This document shows positions 7,366 to 16,207 of a DNA stretch of 58,068 bases, piece after piece; position 1 is the stretch's first letter; every line of letters starts with the position of its first letter. The position numbers and the translations under genes were made by a program. The notes under the pieces are model-generated. The model did no database searches and was not told where the DNA came from. It saw only the letters and a program-made list of their open reading frames with translations. This stretch comes from Burkholderiales bacterium. GTDB taxonomy: Bacteria > Pseudomonadota > Gammaproteobacteria > Burkholderiales > Burkholderiaceae_C. The stretch spans positions 1-58,068 of the forward strand of contig JAGWTH010000024.1 of assembly GCA_028868995.1 (NCBI GenBank). The letters are read 5' to 3'.

Positions 7366-9809
7366 GCCGGTTGCCCTTCCTTGTTCAGCTTCTCGAACTG
7401 GCGCGTGTCGACCTGCGCCTTGTCGTGCTCGAACCAGGGGTCGGGCTCGCCGTCCAGGGCGAACTGCAGCCGCTCCCACAGCGCCTGGCGGCCTTCGTGG
7501 TCGTCCAGGATCTTCTTCTTCACGTAGTCCAGGCCGACCCGGTTCACGTAGTGCACCGTGCGTTCCAGGTACCAGCCTTCCTCGCGATACAGCTGCAGGA
7601 AGGCGCCGCTGTATTCCAGCACCTCCTCCTTGCTCTTCACCTTGCAGAGGAACTGGCCGGCCTCGGTCTTGATGCCGCCGTTGCCGGCCACGTAGATCTC
7701 CCAGCCGGAGTCCACGCCGATCACGCCGACGTCCTTGATGCCGCTCTCGGCGCAGTTGCGCGGGCAGCCCGAGACGGCCAGCTTGACCTTGTGCGGCGCG
7801 TACATGCGCCACAGGGCGCGTTCCAGGTCCTTGCCCATCTGCGTGCTGTCCTGGGTGCCGAAGCGGCACCATTCGCTGCCCACGCAGGTCTTCACCGTGC
7901 GCAGGGCCTTGGCGTAGGCATGGCCGGACGGCATGCCGATGTCCTTCCAGACGTTCTGCAGGTCCTCCTTCTTCACGCCCAGCAGGTCGATGCGCTGGCC
8001 GCCGGTGACCTTGACCGTCGGGATCCGGTACTTGTCGACCACGTCGGCGATGCGGCGCAGCTCGGACGCCGTGGTCTCGCCGCCCCACATGCGCGGGATC
8101 ACCGAATAGGTGCCGTCCTTCTGGATGTTGGCGTGGCTGCGCTCGTTGATGTAGCGCGACTGCGGATCGTCCCTGGCTTCCTTGGGCCAGGTGGAGATCA
8201 GGTAGTAGTTGAGCGCCGGCCGGCAGGTCGAGCAGCCGTTCGGGGTGCGCCACTCCAGGAACTTCATGGTGTCGGGGAGGGTGAGCAGCCGGTTGGCGCG
8301 GATCGCGTCGCGTACCTCCTGGTGGCTGTGGTCGGTGCAGCCGCACACCGCCTTCTTCTTCGGCGCCGCGGAGTAGTCGCCGCCGGCGGTGAACATGAGG
8401 ATCTGCTCGACCAGGCCCGTGCAGGAGCCGCAGGAGCCGCTGGCCTTGGTGTGCTTGCGAACCTCGTCCAGCGTGAACAGGCCCTTCTCCTTGATCGCCT
8501 TGCAGATGGCGCCCTTGCTCACGCCGTTGCAGCCGCAGACCTCATCGGCGTCGGCCATGGCGGCCGCCCGGTTCTGGCCCTGGTGGCCGGCGTCGCCCAG
8601 GTTGGATTCGCCGAACATCAGCCGGTCGCGGATATCGCCGATGGCGCGTCCCTCGCGCAGCAGCTTGAAGTACCAGCTGCCGTCGACCGTGTCGCCGTAC
8701 AGGCAGGCCCCCACCAGCTTGTCTTCCTTGATCACCAGCTTCTTGTAGACGCCGCCGAAGGGATCGCTCATGACGATTTCCTCGGTCCCGTCGCCGCCCA
8801 TGAATTCGCCGGCGGAAAACAGGTCGATGCCGGTGACCTTGAGCTTGGTGGAAGTGAGCGAGCCCGTGTAGCGGCCGATGCCGAACTGGGCCAGGTGGTT
8901 GGCCGCGACCTTGGCCTGCTCGAACAGCGGCGCCACCAGGCCGTAGGCGATGCCCCGGTGGGCCGCGCATTCGCCGACCGCGTAGATGCGGGCGTCGGTG
9001 ACGGTCTGCATCGTGTCGGTCACCACGATGCCGCGGTTGCAGTGCAGGCGCGCGCTCTCGGCCAGCTGGGTGTTGGGGCGGATGCCCACGGCCATCACCA
9101 CCAGGTCGGCCTCGACCTCGCTGCCGTCCTTGAATTTCACGGACGTGACGCGGCCGTCGGGGCCGGCCACCAGCTCCTGGGTCTGGGCGCCGATCAGGAA
9201 CTTCAGGCCGCGCTCCTCCAGCGACTCCTGCAGCAGCTTGCCCGCCACGTCGTCGAGCTGGCGTTCCATCAGCCAGGGCATGACGTGCACCACGGTGACG
9301 TCCATGCCGCGCTTCATGAGGCCGTTGGCCGCCTCCAGCCCGAGCAGGCCGCCGCCGATGACGACCGCCTTGCGGTACTTCTGCGCGGCCTCGATCATCG
9401 CGTTCGTGTCGGCGATGTCGCGGTAGGCGATCACGCCGGGCAGCTCGCGGCCCGGCACCGGCAGCAGGAAGGGGTTGGAGCCCGTGGCCAGCAGCAGGCG
9501 GTCGTAGGCCTCCTCGGTGCCGTCGTCGGCGCGGACCACCCGCTTCACGCGGTCGACCTCCACCACCTTCCGGCCCGCGTGCAGGCGGATGCCGTTGTCC
9601 CGGTACCAGTCCCAGGAGTTGAGGACGATCTCGTCCAGCGTCTGCTCGCCGGCCAGCACCGGCGACAGCAGGATGCGGTTGTAGTTGGGATGCGGCTCGG
9701 CGCCGAAGACCGCGATCTCGTGGAGATCCGGCGCGATCTTCAGCAGCTCCTCCAGCGTGCGGACACCGGCCATGCCGTTGCCGACCATCACCAGCTTCGT
9801 CTTCTTCAT
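7362..9809 (-). CDS. nirB: Nitrite reductase [NAD(P)H] large subunit
   Basis: An 815-residue siroheme enzyme reducing nitrite to ammonium with NADH. It has an N-terminal FAD/NAD-binding part (VGNGMAGVRTLEELL at residues 9-23; VIGGGLLGLEAANGL near 150). A BFD-like [2Fe-2S] domain follows (VCGCNGV, ASGSCGSCTGLVEQ). The C-terminal sulfite/nitrite reductase domain has the siroheme/[4Fe-4S] ligands TCVGSEWCRFG and SGCPRNCAESG. Length is normal for the family. The start is the ATG at 9809, 17 bp after nrtD; the open frame continues upstream into nrtD only as a shadow. Cytoplasmic, operating with NirD and dependent on the CobA siroheme branch. Confidence 0.95.
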   Translation of the reverse strand: MKKTKLVMVGNGMAGVRTLEELLKIAPDLHEIAVFGAEPHPNYNRILLSPVLAGEQTLDEIVLNSWDWYRDNGIRLHAGRKVVEVDRVKRVVRADDGTEEAYDRLLLATGSNPFLLPVPGRELPGVIAYRDIADTNAMIEAAQKYRKAVVIGGGLLGLEAANGLMKRGMDVTVVHVMPWLMERQLDDVAGKLLQESLEERGLKFLIGAQTQELVAGPDGRVTSVKFKDGSEVEADLVVMAVGIRPNTQLAESARLHCNRGIVVTDTMQTVTDARIYAVGECAAHRGIAYGLVAPLFEQAKVAANHLAQFGIGRYTGSLTSTKLKVTGIDLFSAGEFMGGDGTEEIVMSDPFGGVYKKLVIKEDKLVGACLYGDTVDGSWYFKLLREGRAIGDIRDRLMFGESNLGDAGHQGQNRAAAMADADEVCGCNGVSKGAICKAIKEKGLFTLDEVRKHTKASGSCGSCTGLVEQILMFTAGGDYSAAPKKKAVCGCTDHSHQEVRDAIRANRLLTLPDTMKFLEWRTPNGCSTCRPALNYYLISTWPKEARDDPQSRYINERSHANIQKDGTYSVIPRMWGGETTASELRRIADVVDKYRIPTVKVTGGQRIDLLGVKKEDLQNVWKDIGMPSGHAYAKALRTVKTCVGSEWCRFGTQDSTQMGKDLERALWRMYAPHKVKLAVSGCPRNCAESGIKDVGVIGVDSGWEIYVAGNGGIKTEAGQFLCKVKSKEEVLEYSGAFLQLYREEGWYLERTVHYVNRVGLDYVKKKILDDHEGRQALWERLQFALDGEPDPWFEHDKAQVDTRQFEKLNKEGQPA

Positions 9810-9826
9810 GCCTGTCTCCGGGGCCT

Positions 9827-10672
9827 TCAGGCCGCGACCTGTTCCCGTCGGCCGAAGCCGCCAGCCCTGCGCGGGGCGATCGGCTCCACCTTGCGCTGCT
9901 TCTCGTACAGGAAGGTGAGGATCTCCTGGCGGCAGTGGTTGTAGGCCTTGTCCTCGGCCAGCGCGATGCGGTTGCGCGGCCGCGCCAGGGGCACGTCCAT
10001 CACCTGGCCGATGGTGGCGGCCGGCCCGTTGGTCATCATCACCACGCGGTCGGACATCAGCACCGCCTCGTCCACGTCGTGGGTGATCATCATCACGGTG
10101 TTGCCCAGCTCGGACTGGATGCGAAGGACTTCGTCCTGCAGGTGGGCACGGGTCAGCGCGTCCAGCGCGCCAAAGGGCTCGTCGAGCAGCAGCACCTTGG
10201 GCTCCATGGCCAGCGCCCGGGCGATGCCCACGCGCTGCTTCATGCCGCCGGAGATCTGCGAGGGCAGGCGGTCCAGCGCGTGCGACATGTTGACCATGGC
10301 CAGGTTGTGCAGGATCCACTCCCGGCGCTCGGCGGCGGAGCGGGTGGCGCGGAAGATCTTGTCGACCGCGAGCTCCACGTTCTGGTAGACGGTGAGCCAC
10401 GGCAGCAGCGAGTGGTTCTGGAACACCACCGCGCGGTCCGGCCCGGGGGCGTTCACCTCGCGGCCGTCGACGATCACGCCGCCCGAGCTGGCCTCGAGCA
10501 GGCCCGCCACGATGTTCAGCATCGTGGACTTGCCGCAGCCGGAGTGGCCGATCAGCGAGATGAACTCGCCGCGCCGCACGTCGAGGTCGATGCCCCTCAG
10601 CACCGGGTTGCCGCCGTTGGGGCCGGGGAAGGTCATGTCGACGCGGGACAAGGAAAGATAGGCATTGCTCAC
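9827..10672 (-). CDS. nrtD: Nitrate ABC transporter ATP-binding protein
   Basis: A 281-residue ATPase subunit of the NrtABD nitrate importer. It has the Walker A motif GHSGCGKST (residues 42-50), a Q-loop in VVFQNHSLLPWLTVYQNV, the signature ISGGMKQRVGIARAL, and Walker B LLLDEPFGALD. The sequence is of the NrtD/TauB/SsuB class, which is close to other anion importers, so the nitrate assignment rests on the operon. It lies between nrtB and nirB. The C-terminal tail (about 15 residues, Arg-rich) has no extra domain; the NrtA-like fusion of cyanobacterial NrtC is absent. Confidence 0.92.
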   Translation of the reverse strand: MSNAYLSLSRVDMTFPGPNGGNPVLRGIDLDVRRGEFISLIGHSGCGKSTMLNIVAGLLEASSGGVIVDGREVNAPGPDRAVVFQNHSLLPWLTVYQNVELAVDKIFRATRSAAERREWILHNLAMVNMSHALDRLPSQISGGMKQRVGIARALAMEPKVLLLDEPFGALDALTRAHLQDEVLRIQSELGNTVMMITHDVDEAVLMSDRVVMMTNGPAATIGQVMDVPLARPRNRIALAEDKAYNHCRQEILTFLYEKQRKVEPIAPRRAGGFGRREQVAA

Positions 10673-10708
10673 GAAGTTCTCCGTTCGGGGGCCACCGCGG
10701 AACCGGCC

Positions 10709-10771
10709 TTGCCGGGCCGCTGGTGGCGCCCCCTTGAGGGGGAGGCGCCGCAGGCGCTTCGGGGGTGGGCC
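10709..10771. repeat. GC-rich intergenic repeat inside the nrtB-nrtD gap
   Basis: The 100-bp gap between nrtB and nrtD carries nested inverted repeats: GGCGCC, CCCCTTGAGGGGG, then GGCGCC and AGGCGCTTCGGGGG. Similar CCCCTTGAGGGGG-GGCGC-type blocks are recalled as dispersed intergenic repeats of Comamonadaceae. It would form a stable hairpin in the operon mRNA. No T-run follows, so read-through into nrtD is expected. Confidence 0.6.
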
Positions 10772-10772
10772 A

Positions 10773-11630
10773 TCAGCCGGCGGACGTGTTTCGGGTGACC
10801 TTGCGGCCGATGAAGGCGACGATGCGGTCCAGGGCGAAGCCCACCAGGCCGACGTACACGAGCGCCAGGATGATGTCGCTCAGCCGCGAGGAGTTCCACG
10901 CGTCCCAGATGAAGAAGCCGATGCCCACGCCGCCGATCAGCATCTCGGCGGCGATGATCGCCAGCCAGGACAGGCCCACGCCGATGCGCAGCCCCGAGAA
11001 GATGAAGGGCGCGGCGGCCGGCAGCATGATCCTGCCGAAGTACTCGAGGCCGCTGAGGCGGATCACCTTCGCGACGTTGCGGTAGTCCTCTGGGATGTTG
11101 CGGATGCCGATCGAGGTGTTGATGATTATCGGCCAGATCGAGGTGATGAAGATGACGAAGATCGCCGACGGGTGGCCGTCGCGGAAGCCGGCCAGCGAGA
11201 TCGGCAGCCAGGCCAGCGGCGGCACGGTGCGCAGCACCTGGAACAGCGGGTCCAGCCCGCGCAGCGCCCAGGTGGATTGACCCACCAGCACCCCGAGGCC
11301 GACGCCCGCCACCACCGCCAGCGAATAGCCCCAGGCCACGCGCTGGAGGCTGGCGAGCAACTGCCAGGCGATGCCCACGTCGTTGCCGCCGTGGTCGTAC
11401 CAGGGATGGACGATCAGCTCCCAGGTGTCCTGCACCACCTTGCTGGGCGAGGGCAGGGCGGCGCCCGGGCGCGAGCCCAGCGCCTGCCAGACCAGCACCA
11501 GCAGGCCGATGACCACCAGCGGCGGCAGCACGTGGGTGAGGAACCCGCGGGCGGCGGCCTGCGCCCCGGCCCGCAGGGCGCCGGGTGTCGCCGGCCGGGC
11601 CACGGGGATGGTTTCGAAGGGGAGGGTCAT
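10773..11630 (-). CDS. nrtB: Nitrate ABC transporter permease
   Basis: A 285-residue inner-membrane permease of the binding-protein-dependent type. After a short N-terminal cytoplasmic stretch come about six hydrophobic segments (for example HVLPPLVVIGLLVLVWQAL, residues 33-51). The EAA-type loop appears in the second half (KVIRLSGLEYFGRIMLPAAA). NrtB-family permeases pair with NrtA and NrtD. It lies 13 bp downstream of nrtA and 100 bp upstream of nrtD. Confidence 0.93.
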   Translation of the reverse strand: MTLPFETIPVARPATPGALRAGAQAAARGFLTHVLPPLVVIGLLVLVWQALGSRPGAALPSPSKVVQDTWELIVHPWYDHGGNDVGIAWQLLASLQRVAWGYSLAVVAGVGLGVLVGQSTWALRGLDPLFQVLRTVPPLAWLPISLAGFRDGHPSAIFVIFITSIWPIIINTSIGIRNIPEDYRNVAKVIRLSGLEYFGRIMLPAAAPFIFSGLRIGVGLSWLAIIAAEMLIGGVGIGFFIWDAWNSSRLSDIILALVYVGLVGFALDRIVAFIGRKVTRNTSAG

Positions 11631-11643
11631 GCGGCGGGCCTCC

Positions 11644-12948
11644 TCAGGCGGCGGACTTCAGGGCCTTGATCGCGAGCGAGTCGAGGTACTTCTTCGGGTT
11701 GGCCGGGTCGAACACCTTGCCATCGAAGAACTTCTCGATGCCGCGCGAGGTGGAGGCCGGGATGTCCGCGGCGGCGACGCCCAGTTCCTTGGCGGCGGCG
11801 CGCCAGAGGTCCTCGCGGTTCACCTTGGCGATCAGGGACTGGGTGTCCAGGCCGGGCGGCAGGTAGCCCCAGCGGATGTTCTCGGTGAGGAACCACAGGT
11901 CGTGGCTGCGGAAGGGGTAGCTGGCGTGGTCCTTCCAGTAGCGCATCTGGTAGGGGCTGTTCTGCACGACGCGCCCGGTGCCGTAGTCGAAGTTGCCCTG
12001 GATGCGGTCGACGATGTCCGCCACCGGGGCGCTGATCCAGCGGCGGCGCGAGCAGATCTCGGCGACCTCGGCCCGGTTCTTCGGGTCCTCGCACCACATC
12101 TGCGCCTCCATCACCGCCTTCAGCAGCGCCTTGGTCGCGTTCGGATGGGCCTGCACATAGTCGGCACGCAGGGCGAAGGCCTTCTCCGGGTGGTTCATCC
12201 ACAGCTCGCTGGTGGTGAGCGCCGTGTAGCCGATCTTCTGATGGATCAGCTGCAGGTTCCAGGGCTCGCACACGCAGAACGTGTCCATGCTGCCCACCTT
12301 CATGTTGGCCACCATCTGCGCCGGCGGCACCACGATGGTGTTGATGTCCCGGTTGGGGTCCACGCCGCCGGCGGCCATCCAGTAGCGGATCCACAGGTCG
12401 TGGGTGCCGCCGGGGAAGGTCATGGCGGCGTTGACCGGCTTGCCGGTGCGCACCCGCTTGTCCAGCAGCGCCTTGCGAAAGGCCCTGGTGTCCACGCCGA
12501 CCTTCAGGTCCTTGTATTCGTCGGACACCGAGATGCCCTGGCCGCCCAGGTTCAGGCGGGCCAGGATGTTCATGGGCACCGGCACGTTGTTGGGCGTGAC
12601 CGCGCCGGTGGTGATCAGGTAGGGCATGGGCGTGAGGATGTGGCCGCCGTCGATGCCGTTGTTCTTCGAGCCGAGCACGAGGTTGTCGCGCGTGGTGCCC
12701 CAGGAGGACTGCTTGAGCACTTCCACCTCGGTCATGCCGTGCTTCCTGAAGAAGCCCTTCTCGTCGGCCACGAACAGCGGCGCGGCGTCGGTCAGCGCGA
12801 TGAACCCCAGCTTGGCCGCCTTGGTCTCCAGCGCCGTGCCCTGGGCCATGACGATGCCCGGGAAGGCGCCCGCGAGGCCGGCGCCGCCGAGGGCGGCCGC
12901 GCCCCGCAGGACGGATCGGCGGGTGACCGGGGAGGTGTTGTCTTGCAT
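11644..12948 (-). CDS. nrtA: Nitrate ABC transporter substrate-binding protein
   Basis: A 434-residue nitrate-binding protein of the NrtA/CmpA family. The N-terminus has a twin-arginine export signal (TRRSVLRGAAAL, residues 9-20, then a hydrophobic stretch ending near AQG), so it is probably exported folded to the periplasm. The mature part begins KLGFIALTDAAPLFVADEKG, typical of the family. It is the first gene of the nrtABD-nirBD-nasA-ybiB-cobA run and follows a 130-nt regulatory leader. CmpA (bicarbonate) is the main alternative, made unlikely by the reductase neighbours. A GAGCT/AGGAG-type ribosome site precedes the ATG. Confidence 0.94.
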   Translation of the reverse strand: MQDNTSPVTRRSVLRGAAALGGAGLAGAFPGIVMAQGTALETKAAKLGFIALTDAAPLFVADEKGFFRKHGMTEVEVLKQSSWGTTRDNLVLGSKNNGIDGGHILTPMPYLITTGAVTPNNVPVPMNILARLNLGGQGISVSDEYKDLKVGVDTRAFRKALLDKRVRTGKPVNAAMTFPGGTHDLWIRYWMAAGGVDPNRDINTIVVPPAQMVANMKVGSMDTFCVCEPWNLQLIHQKIGYTALTTSELWMNHPEKAFALRADYVQAHPNATKALLKAVMEAQMWCEDPKNRAEVAEICSRRRWISAPVADIVDRIQGNFDYGTGRVVQNSPYQMRYWKDHASYPFRSHDLWFLTENIRWGYLPPGLDTQSLIAKVNREDLWRAAAKELGVAAADIPASTSRGIEKFFDGKVFDPANPKKYLDSLAIKALKSAA

Positions 12949-12974
12949 CGTGAAGCTCCTGGTTGCGAAAAGCC

Positions 12975-13033
12975 AAAAGGAAAACGGCGTCCATCGCGCT
13001 GCAGGCTCAGGGCCTGCAGGGATGGACGCCGTT
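12975..13033 (-). terminator. Leader terminator (attenuator) upstream of nrtA
   Basis: On the minus strand a 13-bp perfect stem (AACGGCGTCCATC pairing with GATGGACGCCGTT) encloses an inner CTGCAGG/CCTGCAG hairpin and is followed by TTCCTTTT. It is a strong intrinsic terminator placed 27 nt before the nrtA ATG, so it must be overcome for the operon to be expressed. Its 5' arm shares bases with the second hexaloop hairpin described separately. Confidence 0.88.
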
Positions 13034-13071
13034 GTCCTGGTGTCGGGTGGATCGCGCGCCGCCGTTGGCGC
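13024..13071 (-). promoter_or_regulatory. Tandem hexaloop hairpins, ANTAR antiterminator target
   Basis: Two hairpins share the identical loop AACGGC: GCGCC-AACGGC-GGCGC (13071-13056) and GGAC-AACGGC-GTCC (13037-13024). ANTAR proteins are known to bind paired hairpins with six-base loops bearing A at position 1 and G at position 4; both loops meet this. The second hairpin uses the same bases as the terminator's 5' arm, so binding would prevent terminator formation. This is the layout of the Klebsiella nasF leader controlled by NasR. Confidence 0.8.
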
Positions 13072-13088
13072 CCGTTCGCGATCAGCCT

Positions 13089-13104
13089 TGCAGGAGTCGT
13101 GCCA
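13089..13104 (-). promoter_or_regulatory. Sigma-54 promoter of the nitrate operon
   Basis: The minus strand reads TGGCACGACTCCTGCA: GG and GC dinucleotides with the invariant 10-bp separation, matching TGGCACG-N4-TTGCW at all but one position. Transcription should start near 13078, giving a leader of about 130 nt before nrtA. This fits nitrogen-limitation control by RpoN and NtrC. Confidence 0.8.
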
Positions 13105-13132
13105 GCGTTTTCAGGGGGGTTCGGCGGTCGTG

Positions 13133-13162
13133 TGCACCGGCTTTGTGCACTGCAACAGTGCG
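13133..13162. promoter_or_regulatory. Two overlapping NtrC-like binding sites
   Basis: TGCACC-GGCTT-TGTGCA (13133-13149) matches the NtrC consensus TGCACC-N5-GGTGCA with one change. TGCACT-GCAAC-AGTGCG (13146-13162) is a second, weaker copy sharing TGCA. Their centres lie roughly 63 and 76 bp upstream of the predicted sigma-54 start. They begin just 8 bp from the nasR stop codon. Confidence 0.7.
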
Positions 13163-13169
13163 CATGCCC

Positions 13170-14387
13170 TCAGCGCGGGCCGCCCGGCAGCACGTCGGCG
13201 AGCGAAAGCACCGCTTCGGCGACGTCGGCCAGCCGCCGCTTCTGCTGCATCGCCATCTGGCGCAGCGCCTTGTAGGCCTCGTCCTCGCTCATCTGCCGGT
13301 GCGCCATCAGCAGGCCCTTGGCGCGCTCGACCAGCTTGCGTTCGTGCAGCGAGGCGCGCACCGCGTCGAGCTCGTCGCTCATGGCCTGCAGGCGCAGGGA
13401 CTGCTCCTGCACCAGCGCCAGCACCGAGCGCTCCAGCTGCGGCCCCAGGGGCGCGGCGTCGGGCTGGGCTGCCTCCCGCGCCAGCGACCCCAGCAGGGCC
13501 CGCTGGTCCTGCAGCTCACCGAGGGCCTGGGCGATGCGGTGCTCGCACAGCTGGCGCAGGTGCAGGGCCAGCTGGTCTTCCACCGTGCGCATCGCGTCGA
13601 TGCGGCGGGTGGCCCATTCGTACCAGAGGGGACTCAGGTCGCTGTCCAGGGGGCCGGGCCGGGAGGCGCAGCCGATGCGTCGCAGCCGCTCCACCTCCGC
13701 GGTCACGACCGGGTCGCGGCCGGCCTCGTCGGCGCGCTGCAGCTCGGCACCGGCGAAGTCGTGGAACACCCGCAGGCAAGCTTCCTGCGCTTCGATCAGG
13801 TGGCGCCACTGCTGCTGGCCGGCCACGTCGATGGAACCGGCGGCGAACAAGCTGCCGCCCAGCGCGCGCTCCTGGCCGGCGAATTCCTTGCCCTGCAGGA
13901 AGTGGAACATCGCCACCAGGGCGCGCGACACCTCGGGGTCGGTGGCGCTGTCGGCCGCCTCGAACACCACCGCGAGCAGGGCCGCGACCAGCCGGCTGTA
14001 ACCCGCGGTCGCGTCCCGGGCCGACACCGCCTGCGCGGCGACGCGCTGGCGCAGCGCGGGCAGTCCCTCCAGGGCGTGCAGCGCCACGGCGACGCGGCTG
14101 AACAGGCGCGCGCCGTTGCGCGGCCGGCCGCCGTCGGTGTCCAGGTGCTCCAGCAGCGCGCGCACCGCGCGTTGCGCCTCGTCGGAATCGGCCAGCTGGC
14201 GCAGGCGCTCCGGTCCGAGGCGCTGGCCCTGCGAACCGAGAAAGACGTTGGACAGGCCGCGCTCGCGCTGCAGCGCGTGGACGAAGCGGCCGATGGCGCC
14301 GACCAGCTCGCCGGTGCGGGCGAGCTCCTCGAGCTCGGCGATCTCGCATTGGCGGGCGGCCAGCAGGAAGGTGGATCCGGACTTCAC
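13170..14387 (-). CDS. nasR: Nitrate/nitrite-sensing antiterminator (NIT + ANTAR domains)
   Basis: A 405-residue regulator. The N-terminal about 300 residues form a NIT nitrate/nitrite-sensing helical domain ([20 protein letters not shown], then [16 protein letters not shown]). The last about 60 residues form an ANTAR RNA-binding domain ([20 protein letters not shown], then [11 protein letters not shown]). It should release transcription termination in the nrtA leader, which begins just beyond its stop. The start chosen is the GTG at 14387 ([15 protein letters not shown]); no in-frame ATG lies near and no clear ribosome site is visible, so the start is uncertain. The open frame continues upstream only as antisense of tsaD. 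Divergent from tsaD with a 63-bp gap. Confidence 0.9.
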   Translation of the reverse strand: MKSGSTFLLAARQCEIAELEELARTGELVGAIGRFVHALQRERGLSNVFLGSQGQRLGPERLRQLADSDEAQRAVRALLEHLDTDGGRPRNGARLFSRVAVALHALEGLPALRQRVAAQAVSARDATAGYSRLVAALLAVVFEAADSATDPEVSRALVAMFHFLQGKEFAGQERALGGSLFAAGSIDVAGQQQWRHLIEAQEACLRVFHDFAGAELQRADEAGRDPVVTAEVERLRRIGCASRPGPLDSDLSPLWYEWATRRIDAMRTVEDQLALHLRQLCEHRIAQALGELQDQRALLGSLAREAAQPDAAPLGPQLERSVLALVQEQSLRLQAMSDELDAVRASLHERKLVERAKGLLMAHRQMSEDEAYKALRQMAMQQKRRLADVAEAVLSLADVLPGGPR

Positions 14388-14450
14388 CGCGGGGTCGGAG
14401 CAACAAGCGTGCCGCGGCGGGGGAAAAGAGGGCGCCGGTACACTCGCACC

Positions 14451-15488
14451 ATGATCGTTCTGGGCATCGAGTCGTCCTGCGACGAGACCGGCGTGGCGCT
14501 GGTCGAGACCGCCGGGACGCGGGTCCCGGCGCTGCGCGCGCACGCGCTGCACAGCCAGGTCGACATGCACCAGGCCTACGGCGGCGTGGTGCCCGAGCTG
14601 GCGAGCCGGGACCACATCCGCCGCGTGCTGCCGCTGGCCCGGCAGGTGCTGGGGCAGGCGGGCTGCGCGCTGTCCGAGGTGGACGTGGTCGCCTACACGC
14701 GCGGCCCGGGACTGGCCGGCGCGCTGCTGGTGGGCGCCGGCGTCGCCTGCGCGCTGGGCGCGGCGCTCGACCGCCCGGTGCTGGGCGTGCACCACCTCGA
14801 GGGCCACCTGCTGTCGCCCTTCCTGAGCCGCGATCCGCCGGAGTTCCCCTTCATCGCGCTGCTGGTGTCCGGCGGGCACACGCAGCTGATGCAGGTGGAG
14901 GGGGTGGGGCGCTATGCGCTGCTGGGCGAGACCATCGACGACGCAGCGGGGGAGGCCTTCGACAAGTCGGCCAAGCTGCTGGGCCTGGGCTATCCGGGCG
15001 GGCCGGCGCTGTCGCGGCTGGCCCAGCAGGGCGACCCGGCGGCGTTCAAGCTGCCGCGACCGCTGCTGCACAGCGGCGACCTCGACTTCTCCTTTGCCGG
15101 CCTGAAGACGGCCGTGCTGACGCAGGTGCGCAAGCTCGGCGACGAGCTCGACCGGCGCAAGGCTGACCTGGCGGCCTCGACCGAGGCGGCCATCGTCGAG
15201 GTCCTGGTGAAGAAGTCGCTGGCCGCGCTCGATGCCAGCGGCCTGCGGCGCATCGTGGTGGCCGGCGGTGTCGGCGCCAACCGCCTGCTGCGGGCCCAGC
15301 TCGATGCGGCCTGCGCCCGGCGCGGCGTGCGCGTCCACTATCCGGAGCTGGACCTGTGCACCGACAACGGCGCCATGATTGCCCTGGCCGCGGCCATGCG
15401 CCTGCAGGCCGGCGTGCAGGCGGCGAGCGCGGACTACGCCTTCGACGTCAGGCCGCGCTGGCCGCTGGCGAGCCTGACCGAAGGCTGA
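14451..15488 (+). CDS. tsaD: tRNA N6-adenosine threonylcarbamoyltransferase
   Basis: A 345-residue TsaD, which with TsaB/TsaE transfers threonylcarbamoyl to A37 of ANN-decoding tRNAs in the cytoplasm. It begins [19 protein letters not shown] and carries the metal-binding HHLEGH motif (His115 and His119), SGGHTQLM and the C-terminal [10 protein letters not shown]. Full length for the family. It is divergent from nasR and functionally unrelated to it. A methyltransferase gene follows after 68 bp. Confidence 0.97.
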   Translation: MIVLGIESSCDETGVALVETAGTRVPALRAHALHSQVDMHQAYGGVVPELASRDHIRRVLPLARQVLGQAGCALSEVDVVAYTRGPGLAGALLVGAGVACALGAALDRPVLGVHHLEGHLLSPFLSRDPPEFPFIALLVSGGHTQLMQVEGVGRYALLGETIDDAAGEAFDKSAKLLGLGYPGGPALSRLAQQGDPAAFKLPRPLLHSGDLDFSFAGLKTAVLTQVRKLGDELDRRKADLAASTEAAIVEVLVKKSLAALDASGLRRIVVAGGVGANRLLRAQLDAACARRGVRVHYPELDLCTDNGAMIALAAAMRLQAGVQAASADYAFDVRPRWPLASLTEG

Positions 15489-15556
15489 TTGAGGGCTGCG
15501 CCCGAAAGGGTTTCCCCGCAAGCGCGGCGCAAGGGTCGCATGCCTAAGATCAAGGC

Positions 15557-16201
15557 ATGAACCTCCCCGGCACCACCACGCAAGGCTTCGATGACCCGGC
15601 GGGCACCTGGAACCGCCGCTTCTCGCAACCGGGCTACCTGTTCGGCACCGAGCCGAACGGCTGGCTGCGCGACCACTCCAGCGTCTGGCAGGCGGGGCAG
15701 CGGGTGCTGTGCGTGGCCGACGGCGAGGGCCGCAACAGCGTCTGGCTGGCCGACCGCGGCCTCACGGTCGACGCGTTCGACATCTCCGAGGTCGCCGTGC
15801 ACAAGGCGCGGGAATTCGCGCGCATCACGGGCGCCAAGGTGAACTTCGCGGTGGCCGACATCGCGCAGCTGCACTGGCCGCAGAGCCTGTACGACGGCGT
15901 GGCGGCGATCTTCATCCAGTTCGCCGACCCGCAGCTGCGCGCGCGCATCTTCGAAGGCATGGTGCGCTGCCTCAAGCCGGGCGGCATCCTGCTGCTGCAG
16001 GGCTACACGCCCAGGCAGCTGGATTACCGCACGGGCGGCCCGCCCGTCGCATCGCACATGTACACGCCGCAGCTGCTGCGCGAGGCTTTCGCCGGCCTGG
16101 AGGTCCTGGAGCTGCGCGAGTACGAGGCGGACCTCGCCGAGGGCACCGGGCACAACGGCCATTCGGCGCTGATCGGCATGGTGGCGCGCAAGCCGGCCTG
16201 A
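15557..16201 (+). CDS. Class I SAM-dependent methyltransferase
   Basis: A 214-residue Rossmann-fold methyltransferase. Motif I is RVLCVADGEGRNSVWLA (about residues 50-66), followed by the acidic strand end VDAFDIS. Motif II is near DGVAAIFIQFADPQLRA and motif III near LKPGGILLLQGYTPRQLDY. It resembles TehB/thiopurine-type small-molecule methyltransferases found in Burkholderiales; the substrate is unknown. Convergent with the Hsp20 gene, 6 bp apart. Confidence 0.88.
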   Translation: MNLPGTTTQGFDDPAGTWNRRFSQPGYLFGTEPNGWLRDHSSVWQAGQRVLCVADGEGRNSVWLADRGLTVDAFDISEVAVHKAREFARITGAKVNFAVADIAQLHWPQSLYDGVAAIFIQFADPQLRARIFEGMVRCLKPGGILLLQGYTPRQLDYRTGGPPVASHMYTPQLLREAFAGLEVLELREYEADLAEGTGHNGHSALIGMVARKPA

Positions 16202-16207
16202 ACGGGC

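Noticed and set aside
4178..7672. A 1164-codon plus-strand open frame antisense to nasA and nirD
   Set aside because: Composition is the His/Gln/Arg/Gly-rich pattern typical of antisense frames in high-GC genes. The minus-strand nasA, nirD and nirB are secure.
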